NCBI GenBank assembly: GCA_964354225.1
Contig: CAYGZC010000329.1
Location: 39,051-103,050 of the forward strand
Source: CAYGZC01 sp964354225
GTDB taxonomy: Bacteria; Bacteroidota; Ignavibacteria; UBA10030; SZUA-254
Length of the DNA stretch: 64,000 nucleotides
Reading direction: 5' to 3'
In this document: in pieces, positions 1 through 6,126 of the stretch
Layout of the letters: every line of letters starts with the position of its first letter
How positions within the stretch are numbered: position 1 is the first letter of the stretch
Notes under the pieces: generated by a model
Seen by the model: only the letters and a program-made list of their open reading frames with translations
Told to the model about the DNA's origin: nothing
Database searches by the model: none
Program-made: the position numbers and the translations under genes

Positions 1-164
1 AAGAAGGAAAAATCACCTCAAAGACGGAAGTCGGACGATATATAAAGCTCGTGACCGAGGATGCCGTGAAAGATTATAAGAAGGATAATCCCGATACACC
101 GCTCACCGAAGATGATAGGAGAGTAGGAGCGGTTATCTCAAAAATGTTGCTCAAGGAGATTTAA
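1..164 (+). CDS. C-terminal fragment of an unrecognised protein
   Basis: The reading frame is open from the window edge (codons from base 3) to a TAA at 162-164. It gives about 53 residues ending in KMLLKEI. The fragment is hydrophilic and lysine/aspartate rich, with no motif I recognise. The stop abuts the ATG of the next gene (TAAATG), so the two are probably cotranscribed. The true start lies outside the window. Confidence 0.6.
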   Translation, partial: EGKITSKTEVGRYIKLVTEDAVKDYKKDNPDTPLTEDDRRVGAVISKMLLKEI

Positions 165-323
165 ATGGAAAATCTTGTGGATACAGATTCTGGTTGGATA
201 AGCTTTATAAGATATTATCCTAAAGGTATGGATATTTTAGAACAATATCATTTACCGAGAGAGTTTAGAAACGGAATGAGAGAACTGGAAAATATAGTAA
301 AAGGTATTGGAAAAAATACATAA
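165..323 (+). CDS. Small hypothetical protein, 52 aa
   Basis: ATG directly follows the upstream TAA. AAGGAG lies 9 bases before it inside the upstream coding end, a good ribosome-binding site. The product (starts MENLVDTDSG) is soluble and acidic to neutral, with no recognisable domain. It ends in a TAA followed by a run of nine T, which then leads straight into the next ATG. Confidence 0.5.
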   Translation: MENLVDTDSGWISFIRYYPKGMDILEQYHLPREFRNGMRELENIVKGIGKNT

Positions 324-332
324 TTTTTTTTT

Positions 333-476
333 ATGTACTCAACTGTAGATGTTGAAATTAGTGTGAACGTATTATACACCTATATGTCTTCACACAGAAG
401 TGTTTATCAAACAGACGAGTTCGATATACCACTCTGCAGCTTTCGATTTCTACAACAAATAGGAGATAATATATAA
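333..476 (+). CDS. Small hypothetical protein, 47 aa
   Basis: This ORF begins at the ATG right after a T9 run and ends TAATG, so its stop overlaps the next start by one base. Near its 3' end it carries GGAGAT, which can serve as the ribosome site for the zinc-ribbon gene at 476. No domain is recognised. The junction grammar on both sides is the main support. Confidence 0.45.
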   Translation: MYSTVDVEISVNVLYTYMSSHRSVYQTDEFDIPLCSFRFLQQIGDNI

Positions 477-799
477 TGGTAATAGAACGTCAAGAACTGT
501 ACTGTCATAATTGTGAAAAATATGTCCAGTTTGATCTCGATTTGTCGGAAAATGGAAAACATGTACTGAAGTGTCCTAATTGTGAACATGAGCACTGCCG
601 ATATGTGGTAGATGGAAAAATTACGGATGAACGCTGGGCTTCACGTAATGGTAATATACCAACATACACCGTTTCATCCTATACCGCTTCATACTCAGCA
701 CAGAGTGTATTTGATACTTACAAATCATCAACCACCTGCTCCTATACCGCTGGATTTTACTACGATTCATGGAGTTCTGGTACTACCACCAGCAGATAA
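476..799 (+). CDS. Zinc-ribbon protein with Ser/Thr/Tyr-rich tail
   Basis: The first ~40 residues hold two Cys pairs, CHNC and CPNC, spaced as in a rubredoxin-like zinc ribbon, followed by a CRYVV strand. The remaining ~55 residues are a low-complexity Ser/Thr/Tyr tail (TVSSYTASYSAQS and similar). ATG overlaps the upstream stop and is preceded by GGAGAT. Zinc ribbons of this size in viruses often bind nucleic acid or protein, but no specific role can be assigned. It is one of about fifteen small Cys-pair proteins in the window. Confidence 0.65.
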   Translation: MVIERQELYCHNCEKYVQFDLDLSENGKHVLKCPNCEHEHCRYVVDGKITDERWASRNGNIPTYTVSSYTASYSAQSVFDTYKSSTTCSYTAGFYYDSWSSGTTTSR

Positions 800-806
800 T
801 TTTTTT

Positions 807-1088
807 ATGTCTAAGAAAGTGTTGGATTATATCAATAAATATGTCACCGTTGGTGTTATGGTAATAGAAATGCATCCTATTATCATTTCAGAAGACAAAG
901 AAGCTGAAGAGGAAGAAGATCGATACGAGGAAGAGGGATATAAAGACAAAGTTATCAGTAAAGATGATTTAGGTAAATGTGAAGAAGATGTTTATATCGA
1001 CACCAAAACAGGAATAGAATACGACAACTTTTACGATATGGTCGCTGATATCTCGGAAAAATTAGAACGGGAAGTCCTCGACTCATAA
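807..1088 (+). CDS. Acidic hypothetical protein, 93 aa
   Basis: I start this gene at the ATG just after a T7 run. An ATG further upstream (612) would run through the zinc-ribbon gene in another frame. The product begins MSKKVLDYINKY, has a strongly acidic Glu/Asp stretch (EEEEDRYEEEG) and a helical C terminus. There is no recognisable domain. It is bounded on both sides by TAA-T7-ATG junctions. Confidence 0.55.
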   Translation: MSKKVLDYINKYVTVGVMVIEMHPIIISEDKEAEEEEDRYEEEGYKDKVISKDDLGKCEEDVYIDTKTGIEYDNFYDMVADISEKLEREVLDS

Positions 1089-1095
1089 TTTTTTT

Positions 1096-1284
1096 ATGAG
1101 ACAAATTGTCGAAAATATAACTCTCGGGTTTTTTCAAATAACTTCTAAGTTGGATATTAAAATACATGAAAGAATGGAAGATTACAATTTAAATAGTATA
1201 TCAGGTATTCCGCGGGTCTATTATCTCGACATAAAGAACTATTTAAAATATGAAGGCGATTGGATAAGTTATATGATAAATTGA
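1096..1284 (+). CDS. Small hypothetical protein, 62 aa
   Basis: ATG follows TAA-T7 directly. The product (MRQIVENITLGFF...) has mixed hydrophobic and charged residues and no motif I recognise. The short gap to the next gene (TGACGTTATGTTCGTGA-T6-ATG) contains no other signal. Confidence 0.5.
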   Translation: MRQIVENITLGFFQITSKLDIKIHERMEDYNLNSISGIPRVYYLDIKNYLKYEGDWISYMIN

Positions 1285-1304
1285 CGTTATGTTCGTGATT
1301 TTTT

Positions 1305-1892
1305 ATGGATTTTAATAAATGGCGAACCCAATATCCCACACTAACCTATCAACAACAACAGGAAATCTCCAAAGATTGGGAAAGGCAGTATCCCGACCAA
1401 CAGTATTTTGACAAACCGTTGTCCTCCTTATTTTTTAACGAAACAAAAAATCTTCCATACCGTAATGTGTTTGAGTTCGGTGGTTGGAAGGGTGAACTTG
1501 CCCAATTTATTTTTGATAGTTTTTCCATCGATAAATGGGTAAATTGTGATATATTACCGATACTTAAAGATAAACAGGTCTTTTCTCATCCGAACTATGA
1601 ACTGTGGATACCGGACGATTTTGTATGGAAAGTTGGAATAAAAGGCAACTTCAATATCTTCTATACCTCGGATATCATTGAACATATTCTCATGGACGAG
1701 GTGAAATTATTATTCGAAGTACTGCCGAAAACCGTTCAATATATCTACATTCAAGCTCCCTTGGGACCGAAATCGTGGGTTAATTATTTCGGATCACATA
1801 TTAATACCGGTTCATGGGAAGATATTGATATTATCGTTGGTGTACAACCATTTTATGCTAAAGATAAAGTGAGAATGTATAAAAGATATTAA
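1305..1892 (+). CDS. Putative SAM-dependent methyltransferase
   Basis: The 195-residue protein looks like a divergent class I (Rossmann) methyltransferase. A glycine-rich strand-loop resembling motif I (VFEFGGWKGELAQ, about residues 45-57) is followed by an acidic residue (NCDILP) where the SAM ribose would be bound. The segment FYTSDIIEHI about 35 residues later matches the 'D-(V/I)-(I/L)-EH' post-motif seen in type 11/12 methyltransferases. The substrate is unknown. A second methyltransferase of the same general type lies at 2223, separated only by two small Cys proteins. ATG comes right after a T6 run. Confidence 0.55.
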   Translation: MDFNKWRTQYPTLTYQQQQEISKDWERQYPDQQYFDKPLSSLFFNETKNLPYRNVFEFGGWKGELAQFIFDSFSIDKWVNCDILPILKDKQVFSHPNYELWIPDDFVWKVGIKGNFNIFYTSDIIEHILMDEVKLLFEVLPKTVQYIYIQAPLGPKSWVNYFGSHINTGSWEDIDIIVGVQPFYAKDKVRMYKRY

Positions 1893-1906
1893 AGATTAAT
1901 TTTTTT

Positions 1907-2041
1907 ATGTCACAGATATATATACCCGGTACCTGTAAATTATGTCGGGAGAAAAGACCCGTGCATATCAAATGGGCTCTCTGTCCTGAATGTTTACAAC
2001 GTGAGATAGACAGGGAAAAAGCTGATGAGAACAAAGACTAA
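1907..2041 (+). CDS. Zinc-ribbon micro-protein, 44 aa
   Basis: Two Cys pairs, CKLC and CPEC (residues ~11-14 and ~26-29), form a minimal zinc ribbon ahead of a charged helix. ATG follows T7. Its last 17 bases overlap the start of the next gene, in another frame. Confidence 0.55.
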   Translation: MSQIYIPGTCKLCREKRPVHIKWALCPECLQREIDREKADENKD

Positions 2042-2216
2042 ACTTCAGTTGCCAAATCTCTGCCGTCATAAAATTATGTGCTGCTATCTGGTGGAAGTTG
2101 TTAGTCCACTTTTTTGTATTAAATGTGACGGTATCCGCTGTATTGTAAATGATGACGGCACCAAACACTGTCGCTATATGCAGTCAACACGTCGTAAACG
2201 GAGAAGAAAGAACTAA
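2025..2216 (+). CDS. Cys-rich basic micro-protein, 63 aa
   Basis: The product has six cysteines, including CIKC, and ends in a run of arginines and lysines (RRKRRRKN), which suggests nucleic-acid binding. ATG overlaps the end of the preceding zinc-ribbon gene. The gene ends TAA-T6-ATG at the methyltransferase. Coding is likely but not proven. Confidence 0.45.
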   Translation: MRTKTKLQLPNLCRHKIMCCYLVEVVSPLFCIKCDGIRCIVNDDGTKHCRYMQSTRRKRRRKN

Positions 2217-2222
2217 TTTTTT

Positions 2223-2894
2223 ATGTATACAGCACCTCTATATGTTGCTCCATATGCTATACATCTTATGGAACAAAAGATAAAGATACTCCACCACGAG
2301 TTTCTTTGCAGTAGCCGCACTCTTAATATCGGTTGCGGAACAACAGATATTTTTTACGGTATCTGCGGAAGATTGTTAAAAAGTTATTATGGTGTAGATC
2401 CAGATATCGAATCTCCCGAAGGAAAGAGTCAAAGTATAAAAAACGGATTCTATAAAAGAGATATAAAGGAAATAGAAAAATTCGATTTCGATAATATCGT
2501 TTGTTTTAATGTAATAGAAGAGGTAGAAGATGTACCGAAATTCTTCAACAATTTACGACAGTATCGCCATCCCGAAGGATTTTTATTAGTCAGTATTCCC
2601 AACATAAAGTCCATTAATAGGGAAGTGGGACTGGCCAGCGGCATGATTGACACTTATAATGAAATCGGAATAAATGATATAAGACAGGGGCATCTCCAAC
2701 TTCCTTCGTTGGAAGAAACAAAGGAATGGCTTGGGCTAAAAAATATAAGGAGTGTTTTGCCTGTGGGATTTAAACCACTCAACATGAGAGATATGGAACT
2801 GATTCCGCATTATTGGGATAAATTCGATAAACTTATAGAAAATCTCACTACAATTTCTCAGTACTGTGCCGAGTGGCTCATTATTTCTAAATGA
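2223..2894 (+). CDS. SAM-dependent methyltransferase (type 11/12-like)
   Basis: The 223-residue protein has the class I methyltransferase layout. Motif I is LNIGCGTTDIF (about residues 35-45), and an acidic strand end GVDPD follows for SAM ribose binding. CFNVIEEVEDV fills the catalytic-site region, and GFLLVSIPN matches the strand after it. This pattern is typical of small-molecule, glycan or lipid methyltransferases rather than DNA methylases, since there is no DPPY/NPPY. The target is unknown; modification of virion or host glycans would fit with the glycosyltransferases at 51-55 kb. ATG follows T6. Confidence 0.75.
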   Translation: MYTAPLYVAPYAIHLMEQKIKILHHEFLCSSRTLNIGCGTTDIFYGICGRLLKSYYGVDPDIESPEGKSQSIKNGFYKRDIKEIEKFDFDNIVCFNVIEEVEDVPKFFNNLRQYRHPEGFLLVSIPNIKSINREVGLASGMIDTYNEIGINDIRQGHLQLPSLEETKEWLGLKNIRSVLPVGFKPLNMRDMELIPHYWDKFDKLIENLTTISQYCAEWLIISK

Positions 2895-2903
2895 GCCTTT
2901 TTT

Positions 2904-3074
2904 ATGCAAGTTATAAACCATGACTTTAGAAAATCGGCAATTGCTGTTGAAGAATGCGTAATGAAACAAATATCTTATTCTTTGAAGGAGGTATTCTTCA
3001 ATATTAAGGGTGTTTTTATGAGTAGAATTATGGAAAAAATAGTTGAAAATATTGGGATTTTTTATGACAAATAG
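2904..3074 (+). CDS. Small hypothetical protein, 56 aa
   Basis: ATG follows T6 after the methyltransferase stop. The ORF (MQVINHDFRK...) ends inside the first codons of the next gene, overlapping it by 11 bases. There are two internal ATGs but no better start. No domain is recognised. Confidence 0.45.
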   Translation: MQVINHDFRKSAIAVEECVMKQISYSLKEVFFNIKGVFMSRIMEKIVENIGIFYDK

Positions 3075-3429
3075 AATTGTCAGATGGTTGTTTACCATCA
3101 AGGATGGACGCCAAATACGTCTAAATAATGCTATTTCTGTAGCAATTGAGCCGATTCGAACCGAATTCTTTCTGTTGAAGAATAATTTTGATATAAAATT
3201 AAAAGATGTGGAAAAACGCATAGATGAAATTGATAGAAATTTTAAAAGCAACAGTCTTTCGTTGATCAGAAACGAGGAAAATATCTCCAAGTCCACACAG
3301 ATTAAATATCACGAGATAGAAGCCAACATGAATAATCTCCGCGTAGATCTGGAGAATATGGTAAAGGAAGCTACCAAACCGAAGAAACGTACCGTTAAGA
3401 AGACGGAGGAAGATGCACCGACTTCTTAA
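3064..3429 (+). CDS. Coiled-coil protein with basic tail
   Basis: Start chosen at the ATG after T6; a TTG 21 bases upstream is possible. Residues ~35-105 form a charged heptad-like helix (KLKDVEKRIDEIDRNFK..., then IEANMNNLRVDLENM). The protein ends in a lysine-rich tail (KPKKRTVKKTEED). It is likely an oligomerising accessory protein of unknown role. Confidence 0.55.
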   Translation: MTNRIVRWLFTIKDGRQIRLNNAISVAIEPIRTEFFLLKNNFDIKLKDVEKRIDEIDRNFKSNSLSLIRNEENISKSTQIKYHEIEANMNNLRVDLENMVKEATKPKKRTVKKTEEDAPTS

Positions 3430-3437
3430 TCTTTTTT

Positions 3438-3734
3438 ATGTTAGCCGATTTACTCAAAGACTACAACACCGTTCAGGTTATAGAATGGTTGATTCTTCAC
3501 GAACGATTACCACAGGGTATCTGGAAAATTAGTGAAGATATCGGAATTATTGCCGCAGATTTGAAACCGATTTTGATACACCTTTTAAACTACAAAATTA
3601 TCTACTTTGATTCTTATTACAACAGTATAGGGATAAATCAGGAAAGTAAACTGTTGCCCGCTTTACGACTTCTTATACGTGATTTTGGATTATACGGTGA
3701 TAAGGAATGCCAGATCCAATTGTGCAAATCATAA
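3438..3734 (+). CDS. Putative winged-helix-like protein, 98 aa
   Basis: The sequence alternates short amphipathic helices (VIEWLILHERLP, IWKISEDIGIIAADLKPILIHLLN) with a terminal hydrophobic strand pair (YKIIYFDSYYN). That is compatible with a helix-turn-helix/winged-helix fold, but no diagnostic motif is present. ATG follows a T6 run. The gene's end overlaps a tiny membrane peptide. Confidence 0.4.
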   Translation: MLADLLKDYNTVQVIEWLILHERLPQGIWKISEDIGIIAADLKPILIHLLNYKIIYFDSYYNSIGINQESKLLPALRLLIRDFGLYGDKECQIQLCKS

Positions 3735-3805
3735 TCCTACTGATTTTCTACGTTATTTGGACCATTTTAATGTTAAAAGCACAAAAAGGAGAACCGCTCG
3801 TTTAG
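3707..3805 (+). CDS. Single-pass membrane micro-peptide, 32 aa
   Basis: ATG lies within the end of the previous gene and is preceded by TAAGGA. The product is almost entirely one transmembrane helix (IVQIIILLIFYVIWTILML) with a short polar tail. Such peptides recur in this window (10731, 26015, 32087 and others). Confidence 0.4.
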   Translation: MPDPIVQIIILLIFYVIWTILMLKAQKGEPLV

Positions 3806-3834
3806 TTTATTAACCCAAACCCACTAGATTATAT

Positions 3835-4284
3835 ATGGACGGACGGAATCATTTTAAACTTTTTTTAATCCTCATTATACCGATCTGTATTCTCTTTTTT
3901 TATGCTGATTACACGCTCTACATCCCTCTCCTCTTGGGGAGCTTCATGCTTGTTGACCCAGACGAGGATCAAAAGTGGTTCAAAGGGCGTTTCCATCGGA
4001 GTGTACTTTCGCATACCGCAATTTTTCCGCTGCTCCTATCTCTCTGTATCTATCTCCCATTTAAAGGCACAGGGTTATCTTTCATGGGTATTTTCGTCGT
4101 GTTTAACATTCCCACGATGGTACATCTGTTCGGAGATATCTATTCAAAGAACAGAGGAGGGAAGTATTGTGTTTCTGCATTTTATCGACGTCTCTCGTCC
4201 AATATTTCCACGTTTATATACCTCTTTAACGCATTAATTCTACTGGCTTTTGACGCTTGGTTTTTTTATGGTCTCTTTGTTTAA
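3835..4284 (+). CDS. Membrane-bound metal-dependent hydrolase-like protein (DUF457/YdjM-like)
   Basis: The 149-residue protein has about four hydrophobic segments. It also has the motif typical of the DUF457/YdjM-YbcI family: Asp residues at ~41/43 (LVDPDED), then HRSVLSH (~54-60), then a later HLFGD. This family is annotated as membrane metal-dependent hydrolases, with substrate not established. The start codon sits in TTATATATGG, a TATA-like context, so the transcript may begin elsewhere. Start choice is fairly safe because no earlier in-frame ATG is available. Confidence 0.6.
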   Translation: MDGRNHFKLFLILIIPICILFFYADYTLYIPLLLGSFMLVDPDEDQKWFKGRFHRSVLSHTAIFPLLLSLCIYLPFKGTGLSFMGIFVVFNIPTMVHLFGDIYSKNRGGKYCVSAFYRRLSSNISTFIYLFNALILLAFDAWFFYGLFV

Positions 4285-4305
4285 TACAGATGAATCCGAT
4301 TTTTT

Positions 4306-4458
4306 ATGATCTCTTCAAGAGCAATAATTGAAAGTGTTTCCTTGTTTGAAACAGAAATATTCCAGAGCAATATGCAAGCCAATTCATATCTTTTGTTTAA
4401 TTATTCCTTGGGGGATATAATATTCAGCGTGACACGTTATGAAAACAAATGCGGATAA
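4306..4458 (+). CDS. Small hypothetical protein, 50 aa
   Basis: ATG follows a T6 run. The product starts MISSRAIIESVSLF and ends ENKCG. No domain is recognised. Its 3' end overlaps the next small ORF by 20 bases. Confidence 0.4.
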   Translation: MISSRAIIESVSLFETEIFQSNMQANSYLLFNYSLGDIIFSVTRYENKCG

Positions 4459-4612
4459 ATTTATTAAGGAAATAAGTGAAATGGAATGGTTCCTACGGAA
4501 GCAAAATGAGCATTTTTATCATCCCTCTTATTTTTCGGTCATTTCCTTTATATGTGAAGATATTATGAAACGCAACAATTTTTTATGGGAGAAACTCCTG
4601 TTGAAAATGTAA
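4439..4612 (+). CDS. Small hypothetical protein, 57 aa
   Basis: This ORF overlaps both neighbours (20 and 28 bases). It lacks the T-run start, so support is weaker. The product (MKTNADKFIKEISEMEWFL...) is helical and amphipathic. It could be a shadow ORF, but it fills an otherwise empty 125-base gap. Confidence 0.35.
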   Translation: MKTNADKFIKEISEMEWFLRKQNEHFYHPSYFSVISFICEDIMKRNNFLWEKLLLKM

Positions 4613-4992
4613 AGATCTACCATGCAGTTTACTACCTTCACGGAAATCGTGGTATCTGCAAAACCATAAGAGGGGAATGGTTGGTTGAGATCCCCGATCT
4701 TTTCGAAGAGCGATTGAGAAATTACTGTTATCTGTATAATGTATATCAAGTAAAATTCTCATATCTCTTTGATGAGACCGATAATCTCAATGTTCTTGCC
4801 ATCTGTTCTCCTACCGAGCCGAGTTTTAGTCGAAAACGAGCAGTGGCCATTTTACGTGGTCGAAGATTTAAGTGGATTAATTCCCGTTTAGATGGAGAAG
4901 ATGTAAACTACCTTAAGCCGTTGGATGAAATCCAGAATAAATGGGCACGATTTATCTGTTTTGCTAATGTGAAACAGCCGAAGCGAGACTAA
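4585..4992 (+). CDS. Hypothetical protein, 135 aa
   Basis: ATG follows T6. The protein is soluble and mixed alpha/beta in appearance (VKIYHAVYYLHGNRGICKTIRGEW..., SRKRAVAILRGRRFKWINSRL). I do not recognise a family. It is the last protein gene before the RNA-rich stretch 5.0-5.6 kb. Its opening GETPV resembles the ETPVGTLEN opening of the ORF at 5133, hinting at a related or partial copy. Confidence 0.5.
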   Translation: MGETPVENVKIYHAVYYLHGNRGICKTIRGEWLVEIPDLFEERLRNYCYLYNVYQVKFSYLFDETDNLNVLAICSPTEPSFSRKRAVAILRGRRFKWINSRLDGEDVNYLKPLDEIQNKWARFICFANVKQPKRD

Positions 4993-5009
4993 ATCGCTTC
5001 TTTTTTTAT

Positions 5010-5056
5010 GGATTCATACAGCAAACAACTGGTCTGTAAAACCTCAAACTGAATCC
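5010..5056 (+). ncRNA. tRNA-like hairpin 1 (47 nt, Tyr-GUA-like loop)
   Basis: A perfect 7-bp stem (GGATTCA/TGAATCC) closes a 33-nt interior. That interior contains the shared motif ACAGCAAACAA and a loop CTGTAAA flanked by GGT/ACC, which would read GTA (Tyr) if it were an anticodon loop. D and T arms are missing. The first base is the G of a T7-ATG junction. It is one of four related elements within 460 bases whose closing stems differ in sequence but all pair perfectly, which argues for RNA structure. Confidence 0.4.
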
Positions 5057-5061
5057 AGTGA

Positions 5062-5120
5062 AGGATGCTCACAGCAAACAAACCATTAGACTTGTAATCT
5101 AACCTTCGGGAACGCATCCT
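5062..5120 (+). ncRNA. tRNA-like hairpin 2 (59 nt, Thr-UGU-like loop)
   Basis: The closing stem AGGATGC/GCATCCT is perfect. Inside, TTAGA-CTTGTAA-TCTAA is an ideal 5-bp/7-nt anticodon arm with U33 and anticodon TGT (Thr). Upstream of it lies the shared ACAGCAAACAAACC in place of a D arm. Downstream, CCTTCGGG could form a tiny hairpin in place of a T arm. This is the best-formed of the four elements, but it is far too short for a standard tRNA. It is followed by a T7-ATA junction. Confidence 0.45.
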
Positions 5121-5132
5121 GTTCATTTTTTT

Positions 5133-5291
5133 ATAGAAACTCCAGTTGGAACGTTAGAAAATACAGAAACTGCTTACCAGCTTATATTTGTTAATACTTC
5201 TTTGGTGAGGAGATTTATAGATGTATATTTATCGCAATCAATGTTTTTTGAGGAAATGGGAACATATGAGCAAAAGCTTTTAAATGAGTAA
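5133..5291 (+). CDS. Possible ORF with ATA start (52 aa)
   Basis: A 52-codon open frame begins exactly where the local T7-ATG rule would place a start, but the triplet is ATA. The product would open (M/I)ETPVGTLEN and end EQKLLNE-stop. No ATG, GTG or TTG lies near the front; the first in-frame alternatives are TTG and GTG about 27 codons in. It may be a gene inactivated by an ATG-to-ATA change, or one using AUA initiation. No homology recognised. Confidence 0.3.
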   Translation: METPVGTLENTETAYQLIFVNTSLVRRFIDVYLSQSMFFEEMGTYEQKLLNE

Positions 5292-5306
5292 TGCTTATTT
5301 TTTTAT

Positions 5307-5404
5307 AGATCCGTACCGCAAACCAACCCACATACAAAGCTGACGACTTTGCACCACGGGAGTTCGGAGGCTCTCCCGCAAATAAAAGCGACCAAAACGG
5401 ATCT
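5307..5404 (+). ncRNA. tRNA-like hairpin 3 (98 nt, Val-GAC-like loop)
   Basis: A perfect 8-bp stem (AGATCCGT/ACGGATCT) closes the element. The inner arm CAAAG-CTGACGA-CTTTG has a canonical 7-nt loop reading GAC (Val). A second hairpin follows, CGGGAG with CTCCCG. The shared motif appears as ACCGCAAACCAACCC. It starts right after a T7-AT junction. The long region between the second hairpin and the closing stem is A-rich and unpaired, unlike a normal tRNA. Confidence 0.4.
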
Positions 5405-5408
5405 AGTA

Positions 5409-5462
5409 GGGATTCCAACAGCAATCAAACCCTGACCTGAAACCAGATAAAAACGGAATCCC
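5409..5462 (+). ncRNA. tRNA-like hairpin 4 (54 nt)
   Basis: A perfect 8-bp stem GGGATTCC/GGAATCCC encloses AACAGCAATCAAACCC (the shared motif) and a CTGAAAC stretch that would read GAA (Phe). The internal arm around it is poorly paired (only CTG/CAG). It lies immediately 3' of hairpin 3. Its status as a tRNA relic or a different RNA class is unresolved. Confidence 0.35.
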
Positions 5463-5471
5463 GTTTTCGTT

Positions 5472-5591
5472 CTCTATGACGGAAATGTCACATAGAGTGG
5501 CGCCTGTATATAAAAAACTTGAGTAACGCCGTTCCTCTATGAACGGTTAGCATTTACGTAGAGTGGTACGCCTAAGAGGTTGAGGACTTTC
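5472..5591 (+). ncRNA. Tandem structured RNA motif (two related units)
   Basis: Two similar units occur. Unit A (5472-5504) has CTCTATG paired with CATAGAG followed by TGGCGCC. Unit B (5535-5572) has CTCTA paired with TAGAG followed by TGGTACGCC. Both carry ACGG in the loop region. Unit B also contains an alternative hairpin CCGTTC/GAACGG (5529-5546). TATATAAAAAA at 5507-5517 lies between the units. A strong terminator follows at 5592. The layout suggests a tandem riboswitch or a small non-coding RNA, but I do not recognise the class. Confidence 0.4.
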
Positions 5592-5618
5592 CGGTGGCTG
5601 AAAAGCCACCGTTTTTTT
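5592..5618 (+). terminator. Hairpin/T7 terminator
   Basis: CGGTGGCT-GAAA-AGCCACCG forms an 8-bp stem with a GNRA loop and is followed directly by seven T and then ATG. This is the clearest intrinsic-type terminator in the left half. It ends the tandem RNA, while its T-run doubles as the leader of the next gene. Confidence 0.75.
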
Positions 5619-5825
5619 ATGAAAAATCTTTCGTTTCCTTCTATTTCACATAAAAAATTTAGTTTTAGTGGGAGAGATGAGGATAAATATCCTATGATCG
5701 CATCCGTAATGGGAAATATTTCCGTTCTTAACAAGGATGATTATGTATCCCCGTTAGGTTCAATATTTGAGAATTTCCTTGAAAATATTCTTAACCCTCT
5801 TTACGAAAGCACAACGGGTAAATAA
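5619..5825 (+). CDS. Hypothetical protein, 68 aa
   Basis: Start set at the ATG after the terminator T-run. An upstream in-frame start at 5580 would place the hairpin inside the gene. The product starts MKNLSFPSISHKKF; no domain is recognised. The stop is followed within 7 bases by the tRNA-Met gene. Confidence 0.5.
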   Translation: MKNLSFPSISHKKFSFSGRDEDKYPMIASVMGNISVLNKDDYVSPLGSIFENFLENILNPLYESTTGK

Positions 5826-5831
5826 ACACAA

Positions 5832-5910
5832 AGCGAGGTAGACCAGCTAGGTATAGGTCGCAAGGCTCATAACCTTGAGGTCGTTAGTTCAAATCTAACT
5901 CTCGCTACCA
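5832..5910 (+). tRNA. tRNA-Met (CAT), CCA encoded
   Basis: This is a full cloverleaf. The acceptor AGCGAGG pairs with TCTCGCT (one G-T). The D arm is GACC/GGTC and the anticodon arm is CAAGG-CTCATAA-CCTTG. The T arm is GTTAG-TTCAAAT-CTAAC. The discriminator A and CCA are encoded (5907-5910). Anticodon CAT means elongator or initiator Met, or Ile if C34 is lysidine/agmatidine-modified. A T6-ATG junction follows immediately. Encoded CCA is common in phage tRNAs. Confidence 0.95.
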
Positions 5911-5916
5911 TTTTTT

Positions 5917-6126
5917 ATGAATATCTTAGATTTAACCGATCGTGTTGGAAATAGATTTGGTTTAATCAAACCATACGTTGAGGCTTATTCTTTCTGCAAC
6001 AGTGGATTACGAAATAATTTTTCCTTTATATGGTATAATCTCATGGGAAAAACAGTAATCTTTTATATCTTTCTTTCTTTACTATTCTCCATGAAAGGAG
6101 GTGAATTTTTTTATGCCGAAGATTAA
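5917..6126 (+). CDS. Hypothetical protein, 69 aa, one hydrophobic segment
   Basis: ATG follows T6 just after the tRNA CCA. The C-terminal half has a hydrophobic stretch (VIFYIFLSLLFSM) that could be a membrane helix. Its last codons contain AAAGGAGGTGA, a near-perfect SD for the gene at 6113, which it overlaps by 14 bases. Confidence 0.5.
   Translation: MNILDLTDRVGNRFGLIKPYVEAYSFCNSGLRNNFSFIWYNLMGKTVIFYIFLSLLFSMKGGEFFYAED

Noticed and set aside
3902..4237. 111-codon plus-strand ORF overlapping the DUF457-like gene
   Set aside because: It lies wholly inside a gene with clear membrane segments and conserved HRSxxSH motif in another frame, and has no independent support.
5008..5095. Micro-ORFs running through tRNA-like hairpins 1 and 2 (15 and 11 codons)
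   Set aside because: ATG at 5008 opens a 14-aa frame across hairpin 1 and another short ATG frame lies in hairpin 2. The perfect, sequence-variable closing stems are better explained by RNA structure, and the peptides are not similar to each other or to hairpins 3 and 4.
5010..5462. Calling the four hairpins standard tRNAs
   Set aside because: Only the acceptor-like stem and, in two cases, an anticodon arm are present. No D arm or canonical T loop (TTCRANY) can be formed, so a tRNA annotation would overstate the evidence.
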